A DNA stretch of 42,552 bases from a virus, in the IMG/VR virus record IMGVR_UViG_3300025128_000098, positions 1 to 42,552 of that record; one strand, given 5' to 3'. Under the pieces are notes generated by a model, which was given only the letters and a program-made list of their open reading frames with translations, was not told the origin of the DNA and did not search any database. Made by a program: the position numbers and the translations under genes. Below, in pieces: positions 16,158-22,924 of the stretch (within the stretch, counting starts at the first letter, position 1; every line of letters starts with the position of its first letter).

Positions 16158-16570
16158 TAGAACTCCTCTCCGCCTGCGAGCAACTCATCCCCGTCTTGTG
16201 AACGACCTGCTATTAAATCAACAACTTGAACTGCTTGCAAATCAAAACCTGCATAGTTGCCGTATTGGTTTTCGCCAGTGTATTCAGAGTACTGAACCTT
16301 AACTTCAGAGCCGTTACCAATTTGAACATCTACTTCGTTTTTGCTTTCGTCAAACAATCTAGGAGCTGCACGTTTCATACCACTTGGTCCATCAACTTTG
16401 CGTCTTATGACCATGTAGAACCCATCCTCATCCTGTTTAGTTGGAAAGCCTTTAGATTTATAATCATTATATTCTTCTTCAGATACTTCCAAGTTAATAG
16501 TATAAGTTGGTTGAAACTTAGTATTAGGAGTTGTAACCCATGCATACTTACATTTACCTTGTTTTATCAT
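16157..16570 (-). CDS. Single-stranded DNA-binding protein, T7 gp2.5-like
   Basis: A 137-aa protein with a beta-rich, OB-fold-like body (YAWVTTPNTKFQPTYTINLEV, KVQYSEYTGENQYGNYAGFDLQAVQVVDL). A short acidic tail ends DGDELLAGGEEF. A C-terminal acidic tail with a final Phe is the hallmark of T7 gp2.5, which uses it to contact polymerase and helicase. It is the first gene after the promoter at 16698-16726 and has a roughly 120-nt structured leader. It coats single-stranded DNA and organises the replisome encoded downstream. The identification rests on tail, size and position rather than strong motifs. Confidence 0.75.
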   Translation of the reverse strand: MIKQGKCKYAWVTTPNTKFQPTYTINLEVSEEEYNDYKSKGFPTKQDEDGFYMVIRRKVDGPSGMKRAAPRLFDESKNEVDVQIGNGSEVKVQYSEYTGENQYGNYAGFDLQAVQVVDLIAGRSQDGDELLAGGEEF

Positions 16571-16691
16571 ATATAGTTCCTCTATAATATTTTGTAAGGG
16601 TTGGCGAGCAGTCTACCCTTACGAGACACGATCGGTTTTATTAGGAGATAGAGGGCATCCCGATACTCTTAATTCCCTTTTCTCTTTTTAT
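16571..16691 (-). promoter_or_regulatory. Structured ~120-nt leader of the SSB-replication operon
   Basis: Between the predicted start point (~16691) and the SSB start, the minus strand contains a perfect 8-bp hairpin (16594-16601 with 16615-16622, GTAAGGGT/ACCCTTAC, 13-nt loop). A weaker ATCGG/CCGAT pairing lies 5' of it. No terminator-like T run follows the hairpin. The leader ends 24 nt before the start codon and could control stability or translation. I found no match to a known riboswitch. Confidence 0.5.
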
Positions 16692-16697
16692 GTGCAG

Positions 16698-16726
16698 ATT
16701 ATACCACAAAACAAAAACAATTGCAA
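16698..16726 (-). promoter_or_regulatory. Sigma70 promoter for the SSB-helicase-polymerase operon (TTGCAA, 17 bp, TATAAT)
   Basis: On the minus strand TTGCAA (16726-16721) and a perfect TATAAT (16703-16698) are 17 bp apart, in the only sizeable gap of this operon. It allows the replication genes to be driven separately from the upstream small-gene block. Confidence 0.75.
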
Positions 16727-16733
16727 GAACTAT

Positions 16734-17018
16734 TTAATGTATTGTTGTATCATCGTCATCTTCTTTTTCAAGTTTTATTTGTAGTCCTATTTCTCCGCCT
16801 GCTTTAGTAATCAACTTTCTTATTTCCCTCAACGGCTCAAGCTCAGTATCAAAATCCCACATTTCTTCATCCCTCAATCTTGTTATATGATATAGGTACT
16901 CTACACTAGGCAGTAATACCATGTTATCTACTATTTCTTCTGGAGTCAGACCAAAACTTTTTAATTCGGTCGGTGTGTTTTCTCCTTCCATCAATACAGT
17001 TGCTACATATTCATCCAT
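16734..17018 (-). CDS. Acidic hypothetical protein (94 aa)
   Basis: A soluble acidic protein (MDEYVATVLMEGENTP...) ending in a run of Glu/Asp (LEKEDDDDTTIH). The middle (LTPEEIVDNMVLLPSVEYLYHITRLRDEE) looks helical. It overlaps the upstream gene by 16 nt and its stop sits next to the SSB-operon promoter. It is part of the middle block of small, probably host-interaction genes. I cannot assign a family. Confidence 0.6.
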   Translation of the reverse strand: MDEYVATVLMEGENTPTELKSFGLTPEEIVDNMVLLPSVEYLYHITRLRDEEMWDFDTELEPLREIRKLITKAGGEIGLQIKLEKEDDDDTTIH

Positions 17019-17299
17019 AATTCTTCCTTTGCTTTTTGTTTTTGATTAAATAAAGATTCTAATTCTTTAAATGTTTTAATGTGCGGATTTCTTTTGAGTT
17101 GTTTAAGCACCCAACGATCAGACATATATGTTAATTCATATTGACCATTAATAAATGTGTGTGTTTCTGTGCTAATATATTCTGATACATTGTCCACATC
17201 AATTTGTTTAGCGTCTTCTTCAGACAATAAGCTGTGCAACCATTGAACTTGAATAAGTTTAACAGTTTGCCTCAACTTTTTAAGTTGTTTCTTTTTCAT
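17003..17299 (-). CDS. Hypothetical protein (98 aa), basic ends
   Basis: A basic N-terminus (MKKKQLKKLRQTVKL) and a Lys/Gln-rich C-terminus flank a central mixed alpha/beta part (YISTETHTFINGQYELTYMSDRWVLKQL). It is joined to the gene before it by an ATGA overlap at 17296-17299. No family is recognised. Its overlaps with neighbours on both sides support it being a real gene. Confidence 0.6.
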   Translation of the reverse strand: MKKKQLKKLRQTVKLIQVQWLHSLLSEEDAKQIDVDNVSEYISTETHTFINGQYELTYMSDRWVLKQLKRNPHIKTFKELESLFNQKQKAKEELWMNM

Positions 17300-17646
17300 A
17301 TAATAAAGTCCTGTATTGGAGGAGTGTACTCGTCAACCCATACTACTGTAGTACCAAACAAATCTGCATTGGTTTTTTTGGGAATCAATACAGCGTTGTT
17401 GCATACGTATTGTTCTCTATCCCAAACATTATATTTAAACCAATGAAGTTTTTTGTGTCTACTTAATTCTTGTTGATCTCCACAGTATAGATCGTAGTCT
17501 GCATTATACCACATCTTTTGTACAAAGTCCACCTCTAATATAAGTTTAGTGGTTTCTTTTATAGACAACACACCTGTATTGTTTTCTTGGTCTATAACAA
17601 TTTCTTGTATTGTTTGGCTTTTAGGATCAATGTATAAACCATTCAT
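17296..17646 (-). CDS. Hypothetical protein (116 aa)
   Basis: I choose ATG 17646, which overlaps the upstream stop (GTATGA) in the usual coupled manner of this operon; ATG 17658 would add four residues. The sequence is beta-rich with many Trp/Tyr (LHWFKYNVWDREQYVC, TTVVWVDEYTPPIQDFII) and no membrane segment. The function is unknown. Confidence 0.6.
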   Translation of the reverse strand: MNGLYIDPKSQTIQEIVIDQENNTGVLSIKETTKLILEVDFVQKMWYNADYDLYCGDQQELSRHKKLHWFKYNVWDREQYVCNNAVLIPKKTNADLFGTTVVWVDEYTPPIQDFII

Positions 17647-18128
17647 ACTGTCCACCATGCAGGCTTATCTCTGCCTCGTTCCCACTTAGCATAGTGTTTT
17701 TCGTTGATACAGTAGTTGCGATAGGCTTTGATAGGATCATCGTCTTTGTATTGATCTGGCATAGCTTGTGCAACTGGTGTCATAGTTTTTAAAGGTATGT
17801 TGTTTGGCGGTTCAGACAAAAGAATATACAAGTCATTTACGCTTTTATGTTTTTTATTGTAGCGAAAAGCGTACTCATCACCTAATGCTAGGAAATGTCT
17901 AAGAAGCCAATAATAATTTTCACTGGTTTCTCTTGCCCAAACAGTGCAAGGATGATTCCAGTAAGCTCTCTTGTATAGACCTACCTTGTCTGCATACTCA
18001 TCACCATCTAACTCTCGGTGTGCTGTGCATAACATCTGCGCAGTTTCAAGTGGCATCTTAACTAACATCTTGTCAGGCTGTGCTTTAGCTGAAGCTATCG
18101 GACAGTCATAAAAATAAAATATGTTCAT
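17643..18128 (-). CDS. Conserved phage protein of unknown function (161 aa)
   Basis: It shows a pattern I associate with a widespread family in marine phages: an N-terminal D-CP-SAKAQPDKMLVKMPLETAQML, then TAHREL, NHPCTVWARETSENYYWLLRHFLALGDEY, RYNKKHKS, and near the end QAMPDQYKDDDPIKAYRNYC with a Trp-rich tail. The strong conservation of polar residues (His, Asp, Lys) suggests an enzyme, possibly acting on nucleic acid or nucleotides, but this is not established. The start at 18128 has an AGAGG SD. It sits downstream of the Gp88-like gene. Confidence 0.7.
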   Translation of the reverse strand: MNIFYFYDCPIASAKAQPDKMLVKMPLETAQMLCTAHRELDGDEYADKVGLYKRAYWNHPCTVWARETSENYYWLLRHFLALGDEYAFRYNKKHKSVNDLYILLSEPPNNIPLKTMTPVAQAMPDQYKDDDPIKAYRNYCINEKHYAKWERGRDKPAWWTV

Positions 18129-18142
18129 ATGTTTTCCTCTAA

Positions 18143-18838
18143 TTATGTATAGATTACAAAGCCATTGTCTTCAACTTTGGCTTCGGCTTTTGCTTTAAGT
18201 CCAACAACTACATTGCGTGGATCTTTAAAGCGCATATCATGTGTATCACCATCAATAACTTTACGACCACGAAAAGTTTCTGGTAGTTTACCATTAAAGA
18301 CTACTGCTATATTATGTTTAACCTTATCAAACAATGATGCATACTTAGAATCAGCTTCGCTGTACGACCATGTTAAGTGGTAGTTAAATATGTAGTTTGT
18401 TTTTCTTGTAGGTATTTTGGTGTAATCATAGAACTGTACTTGCGGAAACATCTCGAAGATAGTTTGTCCGCCTTCAACAATGATATTCTCGTATGGAATA
18501 TCTGATGTACCATTGAGCCTGATTGCAGGTTTCTTACCTTTACGCTCACAAGCACCGATAAACTTTATAATATCTAACACCAACAACGACATAAATTCTT
18601 CCCGGTTATTAAGAAACAATTCAGTCTTACGCTTTCTAGCTTCTTGAATACTAGGGAATACACCACCCAATCCTGCTGTATTTAAACAGGCATCCTTACA
18701 ACCTGCCTTAATTTGATACGGACAGATGCGAGTATTAGTAGGATGCATGTGTAATATACACGACCAATACTCATCTTGTAGCTTGTTTCCTTTGTCAACT
18801 TTTGGATTGCTGTTTACTGATAATAGTTTATAGCTCAT
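18143..18838 (-). CDS. Mycobacteriophage gp88-like / DUF7227-type conserved protein (231 aa)
   Basis: The family pattern is clear: CPYQIKAGCKDACLNTAG (three Cys and a nearby Gly-rich turn), ARKRKTELFLNNREEFM, AIRLNGTSDIPYE, QFYDYTKIPTRK, FNYHLTWSYSEAD, NIAVVFNG, VIDGDTHDMRFKDPRNVVVGLKAKA. These proteins occur widely in phages. The Cys cluster suggests metal binding and the conserved polar motifs an enzyme, but the reaction is unknown. Its start lies within the third copy (in reading order) of a 17-bp direct repeat that also supplies its SD (GAGGAGG). Confidence 0.8.
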   Translation of the reverse strand: MSYKLLSVNSNPKVDKGNKLQDEYWSCILHMHPTNTRICPYQIKAGCKDACLNTAGLGGVFPSIQEARKRKTELFLNNREEFMSLLVLDIIKFIGACERKGKKPAIRLNGTSDIPYENIIVEGGQTIFEMFPQVQFYDYTKIPTRKTNYIFNYHLTWSYSEADSKYASLFDKVKHNIAVVFNGKLPETFRGRKVIDGDTHDMRFKDPRNVVVGLKAKAEAKVEDNGFVIYT

Positions 18839-19127
18839 CAGACACCTCCTCTAAATCATCATCATAAGGGGGAGCAGTTGATTTAAGTGTCTCGTTTATG
18901 CAGTAGTCATTGAACTTCTTGATGTATTCTCTCTTGAGTTTATCATCGATCTCTTCATCAGACACCTCCTCGTAAAAGAAAACAATACTCGGCATTTTAT
19001 CCCCTAGTTTTTTGTCCTTGATTTCCTTTAATTCTTTTTCAGAAAGAGTGTCAGCAAAAGCCCAATTAGTATGTCCATATTCGCTATTGCAAATATCATC
19101 TATTTGTTCTGTTATATCTCTACTCAT
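18828..19127 (-). CDS. Acidic hypothetical protein (99 aa) with internal copy of its own C-terminal motif
   Basis: An acidic protein in which EEVSDE occurs both in the middle (about residue 54) and at the C-terminus; the same EEVSDE also ends the upstream 107-aa protein. Each copy is encoded by the same 17-bp DNA repeat, which on this strand reads GAGGAGGTGTCTGATGA, i.e. SD plus ATG. The internal copy therefore looks like a fossil gene junction, and the second half of this gene may be an inserted or fused segment. The start at 19127 uses one repeat copy as its SD. The function is unknown. Confidence 0.6.
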   Translation of the reverse strand: MSRDITEQIDDICNSEYGHTNWAFADTLSEKELKEIKDKKLGDKMPSIVFFYEEVSDEEIDDKLKREYIKKFNDYCINETLKSTAPPYDDDLEEVSDEL

Positions 19128-19140
19128 CAGACACCTCCTC
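18835..19140 (-). repeat. Three direct copies of a 17-bp SD/start-junction repeat
   Basis: TCATCAGACACCTCCTC (plus-strand reading) occurs exactly at 18835-18851, 18955-18971 and 19124-19140; the outer two match over 19 bp. The outer copies form real gene junctions (C-terminal EEVSDE, perfect SD, ATG of the next gene), while the middle copy is internal to a gene. Confidence 0.85.
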
Positions 19141-19443
19141 TATTGACATATAGTAATCGTCTATTGCTTGAGGTTCAATATCTTCTGCTCGTCTGCCCTC
19201 ATCTACCAACCAAGTATAAGCAACCTGTCCGATAAAAGAATTATTAACTTCGGGATGCTTGGTTTCTTCTAGTAAATGTTTAACAGCCTGTACAAATCTA
19301 TTCCTACGGCTTCCTAATTGCTTGTCTAATGCAGGGAAAGATAAGCGGATAGCCTCAACATTATCTACACGCATCGTTGCCTTATCCGCGACATCTCTAA
19401 CAGCATTTTCTGCACCAATTAGTTCGTCTTTTATTTTACTCAT
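19120..19443 (-). CDS. Hypothetical protein (107 aa)
   Basis: A soluble, mostly helical protein (AENAVRDVADKATMRVDNVEAIRLSFPALDKQLGSRRNRFVQAVKHLLEETKH) with a central Arg-rich loop, ending in EEVSDE encoded by the 17-bp repeat. The start at 19443 has a GGAG SD and overlaps the upstream stop by 4 nt. No family is recognised. Confidence 0.6.
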   Translation of the reverse strand: MSKIKDELIGAENAVRDVADKATMRVDNVEAIRLSFPALDKQLGSRRNRFVQAVKHLLEETKHPEVNNSFIGQVAYTWLVDEGRRAEDIEPQAIDDYYMSIEEVSDE

Positions 19444-19631
19444 GGTCTTTCTCCTAAAAAATCATCAATAAGTTCTGCTGCATACTGTATCTTTTGTTCG
19501 TATGTCCAATCATGTTTGTCTGCTTCTACACCAGCTACTTGCATAGCTTTATTAGAAGCATCATGATACCGATCACATTGATATTTAATAAATGCAATAG
19601 TATTATCTGTTAATGTGTTGTCTTTTGCCAT
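19440..19631 (-). CDS. Small hypothetical protein (63 aa)
   Basis: ATG 19631 is preceded by AGAGG at normal distance, which decides this start over an upstream in-frame ATG at 19676. The product (MAKDNTLTDNTIAFIKYQCDR...) is helical and neutral. Its stop overlaps the next start (ATGA-type). The function is unknown. Confidence 0.6.
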   Translation of the reverse strand: MAKDNTLTDNTIAFIKYQCDRYHDASNKAMQVAGVEADKHDWTYEQKIQYAAELIDDFLGERP

Positions 19632-19635
19632 ATGT

Positions 19636-19857
19636 TTACCTCTCGAAATGATATGTTCTAGGATTTTCCAATCCATTTATTAGTTTAATTCGCTTCATGC
19701 CACGCATTTTGAATATGCCCTTAGTCAAAAGATTATAATCACTTTCGTTATCTAATCTAATGACCAAAGACCTATCCTTAAATTGGCGCAGATATTCTCT
19801 AGCCTCTCCGACACTTTTAAGATTCAACTTAATGCCGTAGTATATAGACTCTATCAT
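19636..19857 (-). CDS. Small basic hypothetical protein (73 aa)
   Basis: Joined to the DUF932 gene by a GTGACATGA overlap, so it is probably translated by re-initiation. It is basic, with a likely alpha/beta fold (SVGEAREYLRQFKDRSLVIRLDNESDYNLL, MRGMKRIKLI). It may act with the DUF932 protein. No family is recognised. Confidence 0.6.
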   Translation of the reverse strand: MIESIYYGIKLNLKSVGEAREYLRQFKDRSLVIRLDNESDYNLLTKGIFKMRGMKRIKLINGLENPRTYHFER

Positions 19858-20786
19858 GTCACCAAATCTAAATGAGGAAGCATCTTCTCATTCAAAGTCT
19901 TTCTAACTTTGTCGAGCCTATCCAGTTTAACAGATGCAAAGTTCTTCTGAGTTATTTTCCTAGTAGGAAACTCATGTGTTGCCCACTCAGTCATAGCATT
20001 GTATAATGCCCACGCTGTAGAATCAAGTGACTTTTTATTCCATAACCAACGAGCATATAAAGATTCTAATGTTTTATTACGAATGACATCAGGCTCATAT
20101 AGAATAGCGTCAGCCGAAAGCCCTGTTGATAAATGACTATCAACTGTTTTAGCATTAGCCAAGTGAGATACTATAGAAATAGCATCACCATTTGTTATCT
20201 TAGTATCAACCATCTCTTTCCATAACTCAGTTTCTTGGTCGTAGAATATAACAGCTTCTGATAATTTATTAGCAACGTGCTGTAGATTAAGACCTCTAGT
20301 GTGTTTAGATTTGTGGATTGCAAAGTTATTTGCGAACACTTGAAGATTGGTACAGATAAATCTATAGCCACCCACTTCAACTACAAACGACCACGATCCA
20401 TCAAAACTGTTTCGTGCTGATATAGTTAGCGCAACATCATCGCCTTCTCTACCTAGATTAACGCGGTGATTAGGAAGTGTGTATGTTGCATAGGCTCTTG
20501 CCCCGTTATGTGAACAACCCACATCTCTAGTAATGCCGTCAATGTTTAAGTCAGACAGCATGATTACATTCTCTGCTGTTTTAAAAGCATCAGGATGATT
20601 GACTGGATTGTAGTTTTTACCGACCACACCAATAGCAAAGTCATTATCGTTTCTAACGATTGCTTTGTGACTATTTACATGTGTATCATAATTGGCACAG
20701 CTAACAAACATATCGTCTTTACGGACTGTGAAGTCAGCATTGCCATAATCACCTAGGTTCTCTAGGATTTCTGCTCTATTATTCAT
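19854..20786 (-). CDS. DUF932 (phage/plasmid-like, TIGR03299-type) protein
   Basis: The family features are visible: AIVRNDNDFAIGVVGKNYNPVNHPDAF near residues 43-70, a central beta-rich part (VALTISARNSFDGSWSFVVEVGGYRFICTNLQVF), and the helical end DKVRKTLNEKMLPHLD. DUF932 proteins are common on phages and plasmids and are thought to act in DNA metabolism, but their activity is unknown. At 310 aa the length is normal. A short AGAGG precedes ATG 20786. Upstream lies a gene-remnant region rather than an obvious promoter. Confidence 0.85.
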   Translation of the reverse strand: MNNRAEILENLGDYGNADFTVRKDDMFVSCANYDTHVNSHKAIVRNDNDFAIGVVGKNYNPVNHPDAFKTAENVIMLSDLNIDGITRDVGCSHNGARAYATYTLPNHRVNLGREGDDVALTISARNSFDGSWSFVVEVGGYRFICTNLQVFANNFAIHKSKHTRGLNLQHVANKLSEAVIFYDQETELWKEMVDTKITNGDAISIVSHLANAKTVDSHLSTGLSADAILYEPDVIRNKTLESLYARWLWNKKSLDSTAWALYNAMTEWATHEFPTRKITQKNFASVKLDRLDKVRKTLNEKMLPHLDLVT

Positions 20787-20801
20787 AGAATTGCCCTCTT
20801 A

Positions 20802-21158
20802 TTAGGTTAAAGTTGTGGTAGTTTTGTGGTTCCGAAGATAACTACCAACTCCTCCAACAGCAACATAACCATCGGTCTTTACCCTGTCTGTCTACAGCAG
20901 TATGTGCGCTTTTATAGTCGTCTAACAACCCATACATCTCATTGTTAGGAAGACTTATGGTAGTTTTGATATAGCAGACTACCAAACTGCTTCTTTGCTA
21001 TTATATTTATAGTCCAACTTAGCTTCTGGACTTGATAAAGCGTTGTTCATATGGTTGCGCAGTTGGCTACTCAGTGACTGCTTGTTAACACGCTTTGGTT
21101 TACCATTCAACCAAACAGGATTTATACTTTAAATGCTATCCTCTTTTCCGCATACTTT
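20802..21158 (-). pseudogene. Frame-broken gene remnant upstream of DUF932
   Basis: This 357-bp stretch has no intact ORF. Read leftwards it holds protein-like segments in successive frames: KYAEKRIAFKV, then NPVWLNGKPKRVNKQSLSS...YNSKEAVW (stop at 20979-20981), then IKTTISLPNNEMYGLLDDYK...DRQGK, then TDGYVAVGGVGSYLRNHK to a stop at 20802-20804. Each junction would be repaired by adding one base, so the simplest reading is one ~120-aa gene with three single-base losses. Sequencing indels or chance are possible. Two hairpins with TGGTAGT/ACTACCA arms (20816-20847 and 20958-20984) also lie here. Codon-level plausibility is my only evidence. Confidence 0.45.
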
Positions 21159-21161
21159 ATC

Positions 21162-21413
21162 TTATTTGATGATTGTAAAAACATACTGTGCTTCATTTTC
21201 AGGATGCTTGTACAATGAATACCGACCTCGTGCATAAGTAACACCGCATGTTTGAAAACGAGCATGATATTTACTATCAATTACAAACCAGTCTCCAACA
21301 CCCATGCTACCTATTAAATCTCTGTAAAAAGATTTAGGTTTTGTTTTACGGGGAGGTGCTTTTTTATTTTTAATGACTGTAATAGTCGGTGTTGCTTTAT
21401 TTCTTTTAGCCAT
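21162..21413 (-). CDS. Basic hypothetical protein (83 aa)
   Basis: A Lys-rich N-terminus (MAKRNKATPTITVIKNKKAPPRKTKPK) is followed by a compact C-terminal domain (GVGDWFVIDSKYHARFQTCGVTYARGRYSLYKHPENEAQYVFTI). That domain resembles small phage proteins thought to bind nucleic acid. It overlaps the upstream stop by one base. The function is unknown. Confidence 0.6.
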   Translation of the reverse strand: MAKRNKATPTITVIKNKKAPPRKTKPKSFYRDLIGSMGVGDWFVIDSKYHARFQTCGVTYARGRYSLYKHPENEAQYVFTIIK

Positions 21414-21829
21414 TATGATCTCCTTGCAGGAATACGAATCATCTGCATAGTAGTGTTAGTGAAACTAGGCGGAGTGAATTGATACTCACCACGAACCATA
21501 GTTCTTTTAAACCATTCAGGATCATTAGAACTTGCGTTGCTTTTATTTGCCACCCACTTTCCAAAGTTATAAGATGTATAAGTACGCTTTTCTGTTTTAA
21601 CAGTTCCGTCAGGATTTAAAACAACATAACCGTCAGCATCTTTAACAGGTCGGTCGCTTTCAATACCAAAACCTCTGCTTTTCTTAGCATTACGTTTGAT
21701 TTGTGTAAAACCAAAAGCGTTTCCTAATGCCCACAATAATCTAACAGATAGTGGTGCGGAAGCAATTGATTTAGTTGTGTCCCTATTATCGGCAGGGTTG
21801 CCTTTTTTAGTATAAGTAATTCTACTCAT
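21413..21829 (-). CDS. Hypothetical protein (138 aa), first gene after a promoter and structured leader
   Basis: A basic, Ser/Thr/Asn-rich protein (GNAFGFTQIKRNAKKSRGFGIES, ADGYVVLNPDGTVKTEKRTYTSYNFGKWVANK) without membrane segments. It is the first gene downstream of the promoter at 22027-22055, about 190 nt away, with hairpins in the leader. Early position and basic charge fit a host-takeover or DNA-binding role, but no family is recognised. Confidence 0.6.
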   Translation of the reverse strand: MSRITYTKKGNPADNRDTTKSIASAPLSVRLLWALGNAFGFTQIKRNAKKSRGFGIESDRPVKDADGYVVLNPDGTVKTEKRTYTSYNFGKWVANKSNASSNDPEWFKRTMVRGEYQFTPPSFTNTTMQMIRIPARRS

Positions 21830-21852
21830 AATAAATGCCCTCGTATAAATGT

Positions 21853-22020
21853 GAACAGTATCATAAAGGCAACTGTTCTAAGCCTTTGAAACTTTAACTA
21901 GGTGCAGTACCTTGAACTCCGATGTATCTGCCTTGTCTGTTATAGTATTTCAACTGGAGTACCTAGTTTTTTCATAGGAGTAATATGAAATTCTTTTTAT
22001 TTGTCTTGTTGCTCGAAAGC
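21853..22020 (-). promoter_or_regulatory. Structured leader of the 21829 operon
   Basis: This protein-poor stretch between promoter and gene contains two nested pairings. AACTAGGT (21896-21903) pairs with ACCTAGTT (21961-21968), extended inside by ACTCC (21916-21920) with GGAGT (21956-21960). A second perfect hairpin is GAACAGT (21853-21859) with ACTGTTC (21872-21878), 24 nt before the start codon. A short open frame lies inside (YYNRQGRYIGVQGTAPS). It could be a regulatory leader or a decayed small gene. Confidence 0.45.
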
Positions 22021-22026
22021 CCCCCA

Positions 22027-22055
22027 AGTGTACCGCAGTTCGAGGTCGGTGTCAA
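22027..22055 (-). promoter_or_regulatory. Sigma70 promoter (TTGACA, 17 bp, TACACT)
   Basis: On the minus strand a perfect -35 (22055-22050) and TACACT (22032-22027) are 17 bp apart, just downstream of the stop of the 76-aa gene. It drives the 138-aa gene and the following genes. Confidence 0.75.
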
Positions 22056-22073
22056 GCCAAACATATATTGCAA

Positions 22074-22304
22074 TCACCAGTTAAAAACATACCATTTAGT
22101 ACCGATAATCATATCGTCTGAGTATAAATACTGGTGAGGTTCTGATGTAATAATCATATTGCTTTTGCCTTTAGAGTAATAAAGAATTTTATATTCTTTA
22201 AAACTTTCATGCCCTGTATATCGATACCCATCTTTCTTAACAGAACTTTTAGCTTCATTAAGAGTTCTAAAAGTTCTTATCGGTCGTACGTTAGGTTTAT
22301 TCAT
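22074..22304 (-). CDS. Basic hypothetical protein (76 aa)
   Basis: A small basic protein (RPIRTFRTLNEAKSSVKKDGYRYTGHESFKEYKILYYSKGKSN) predicted as a compact alpha/beta fold. It has its own promoter (22349-22377) and a good SD (AAAGGATAA). It lies among leftward early genes, each with its own strong promoter, typical of host-takeover proteins. No family is recognised. Confidence 0.6.
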   Translation of the reverse strand: MNKPNVRPIRTFRTLNEAKSSVKKDGYRYTGHESFKEYKILYYSKGKSNMIITSEPHQYLYSDDMIIGTKWYVFNW

Positions 22305-22348
22305 AACTGTTATCCTTTTATTTTGTTGTTGCTTGAAACCTGCGAAGA

Positions 22349-22377
22349 ATTATAGCACGCTCTTTCGCAGAAGTCAA
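22349..22377 (-). promoter_or_regulatory. Sigma70 promoter (TTGACT, 17 bp, TATAAT)
   Basis: On the minus strand TTGACT (22377-22372) and a perfect TATAAT (22354-22349) are 17 bp apart, in the 86-bp gap before the 76-aa gene. It matches the consensus at 11 of 12 positions. Confidence 0.8.
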
Positions 22378-22390
22378 GCCCTAGTTTATA

Positions 22391-22576
22391 TTAAACATCT
22401 ATTATCATTTCACAGTTGGTGCAAACTAATGAGAAAAAGATAGCTTCATCGGTGTGTATTGTATTACACTCTTGACATTCTATACCATCTTCTTCTTCAA
22501 ATGATATTAATTGCTCATTATCATTTTGATCTGTTGAATTTAAAAAGGTTTCTAAGTTGTTGATTTGTATAGACAT
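22391..22576 (-). CDS. Small acidic zinc-ribbon-like protein (61 aa)
   Basis: The acidic N-terminal half (NNLETFLNSTDQNDNEQLISFEEEDG) is followed by two CxxC knuckles (ECQECNTIH and VCTNCEMII), a likely zinc ribbon. The start at 22576 has an AAGGAG SD. It could be a small transcription modulator or DNA mimic; no homologue is recognised. Confidence 0.65.
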   Translation of the reverse strand: MSIQINNLETFLNSTDQNDNEQLISFEEEDGIECQECNTIHTDEAIFFSLVCTNCEMIIDV

Positions 22577-22585
22577 TGTTTCTCC

Positions 22586-22834
22586 TTAATTATCTATTTT
22601 AGTTTGAAGTTCTTCTAAAGTATCCGCAGAAAAATCAGGTTTAGTATCTACCATATTATAACCGAAGTCGTGCCATACTTCTTTAGATTCTGTGGTGTTA
22701 GGTAATTTCCAAGCAAAGAAATTATGATGCCATTTTCCTTTAGGTATTGCAAGGACTGGTTCGCTTTCTTTTATAATATAATAATCGTTGTATATACCTT
22801 CATACATTCCGTTTTTGTTTATAACAACTTCCAT
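22586..22834 (-). CDS. Hypothetical protein (82 aa), first gene after an early promoter
   Basis: I choose ATG 22834, preceded by TTGGAG at normal spacing; the TTG at 22846 is part of that SD. The product is an aromatic-rich small soluble protein (PKGKWHHNFFAWKLPNTTESKEVWHDFGYNM). It is driven by the promoter at 22877-22904 and is next to the origin-like region. The function is unknown. Confidence 0.6.
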   Translation of the reverse strand: MEVVINKNGMYEGIYNDYYIIKESEPVLAIPKGKWHHNFFAWKLPNTTESKEVWHDFGYNMVDTKPDFSADTLEELQTKIDN

Positions 22835-22876
22835 AACTAACTCCAATTTATTTTGTTTGACTGCTGTTGCCCCCTT

Positions 22877-22904
22877 ATTGTACCAGCTTTTTTCTCGCTG
22901 TCAA
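22877..22904 (-). promoter_or_regulatory. Sigma70 promoter (TTGACA, 16 bp, TACAAT)
   Basis: On the minus strand a perfect -35 (22904-22899) and TACAAT (22882-22877) are 16 bp apart. It sits at the left border of the origin-like region and drives the 82-aa gene. This is the fourth strong leftward promoter in the early region. Confidence 0.7.
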
Positions 22905-22924
22905 TCCCTAATTTAAATTAATTA

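Noticed and set aside
21985-22137. 50-aa rightward ORF (MKFFLFVLLLESPPS...) with AGGAG upstream
   Set aside because: The SD is only 4 nt from the ATG, the ORF runs through a strong leftward promoter and into the opposite gene, and no rightward promoter exists there.
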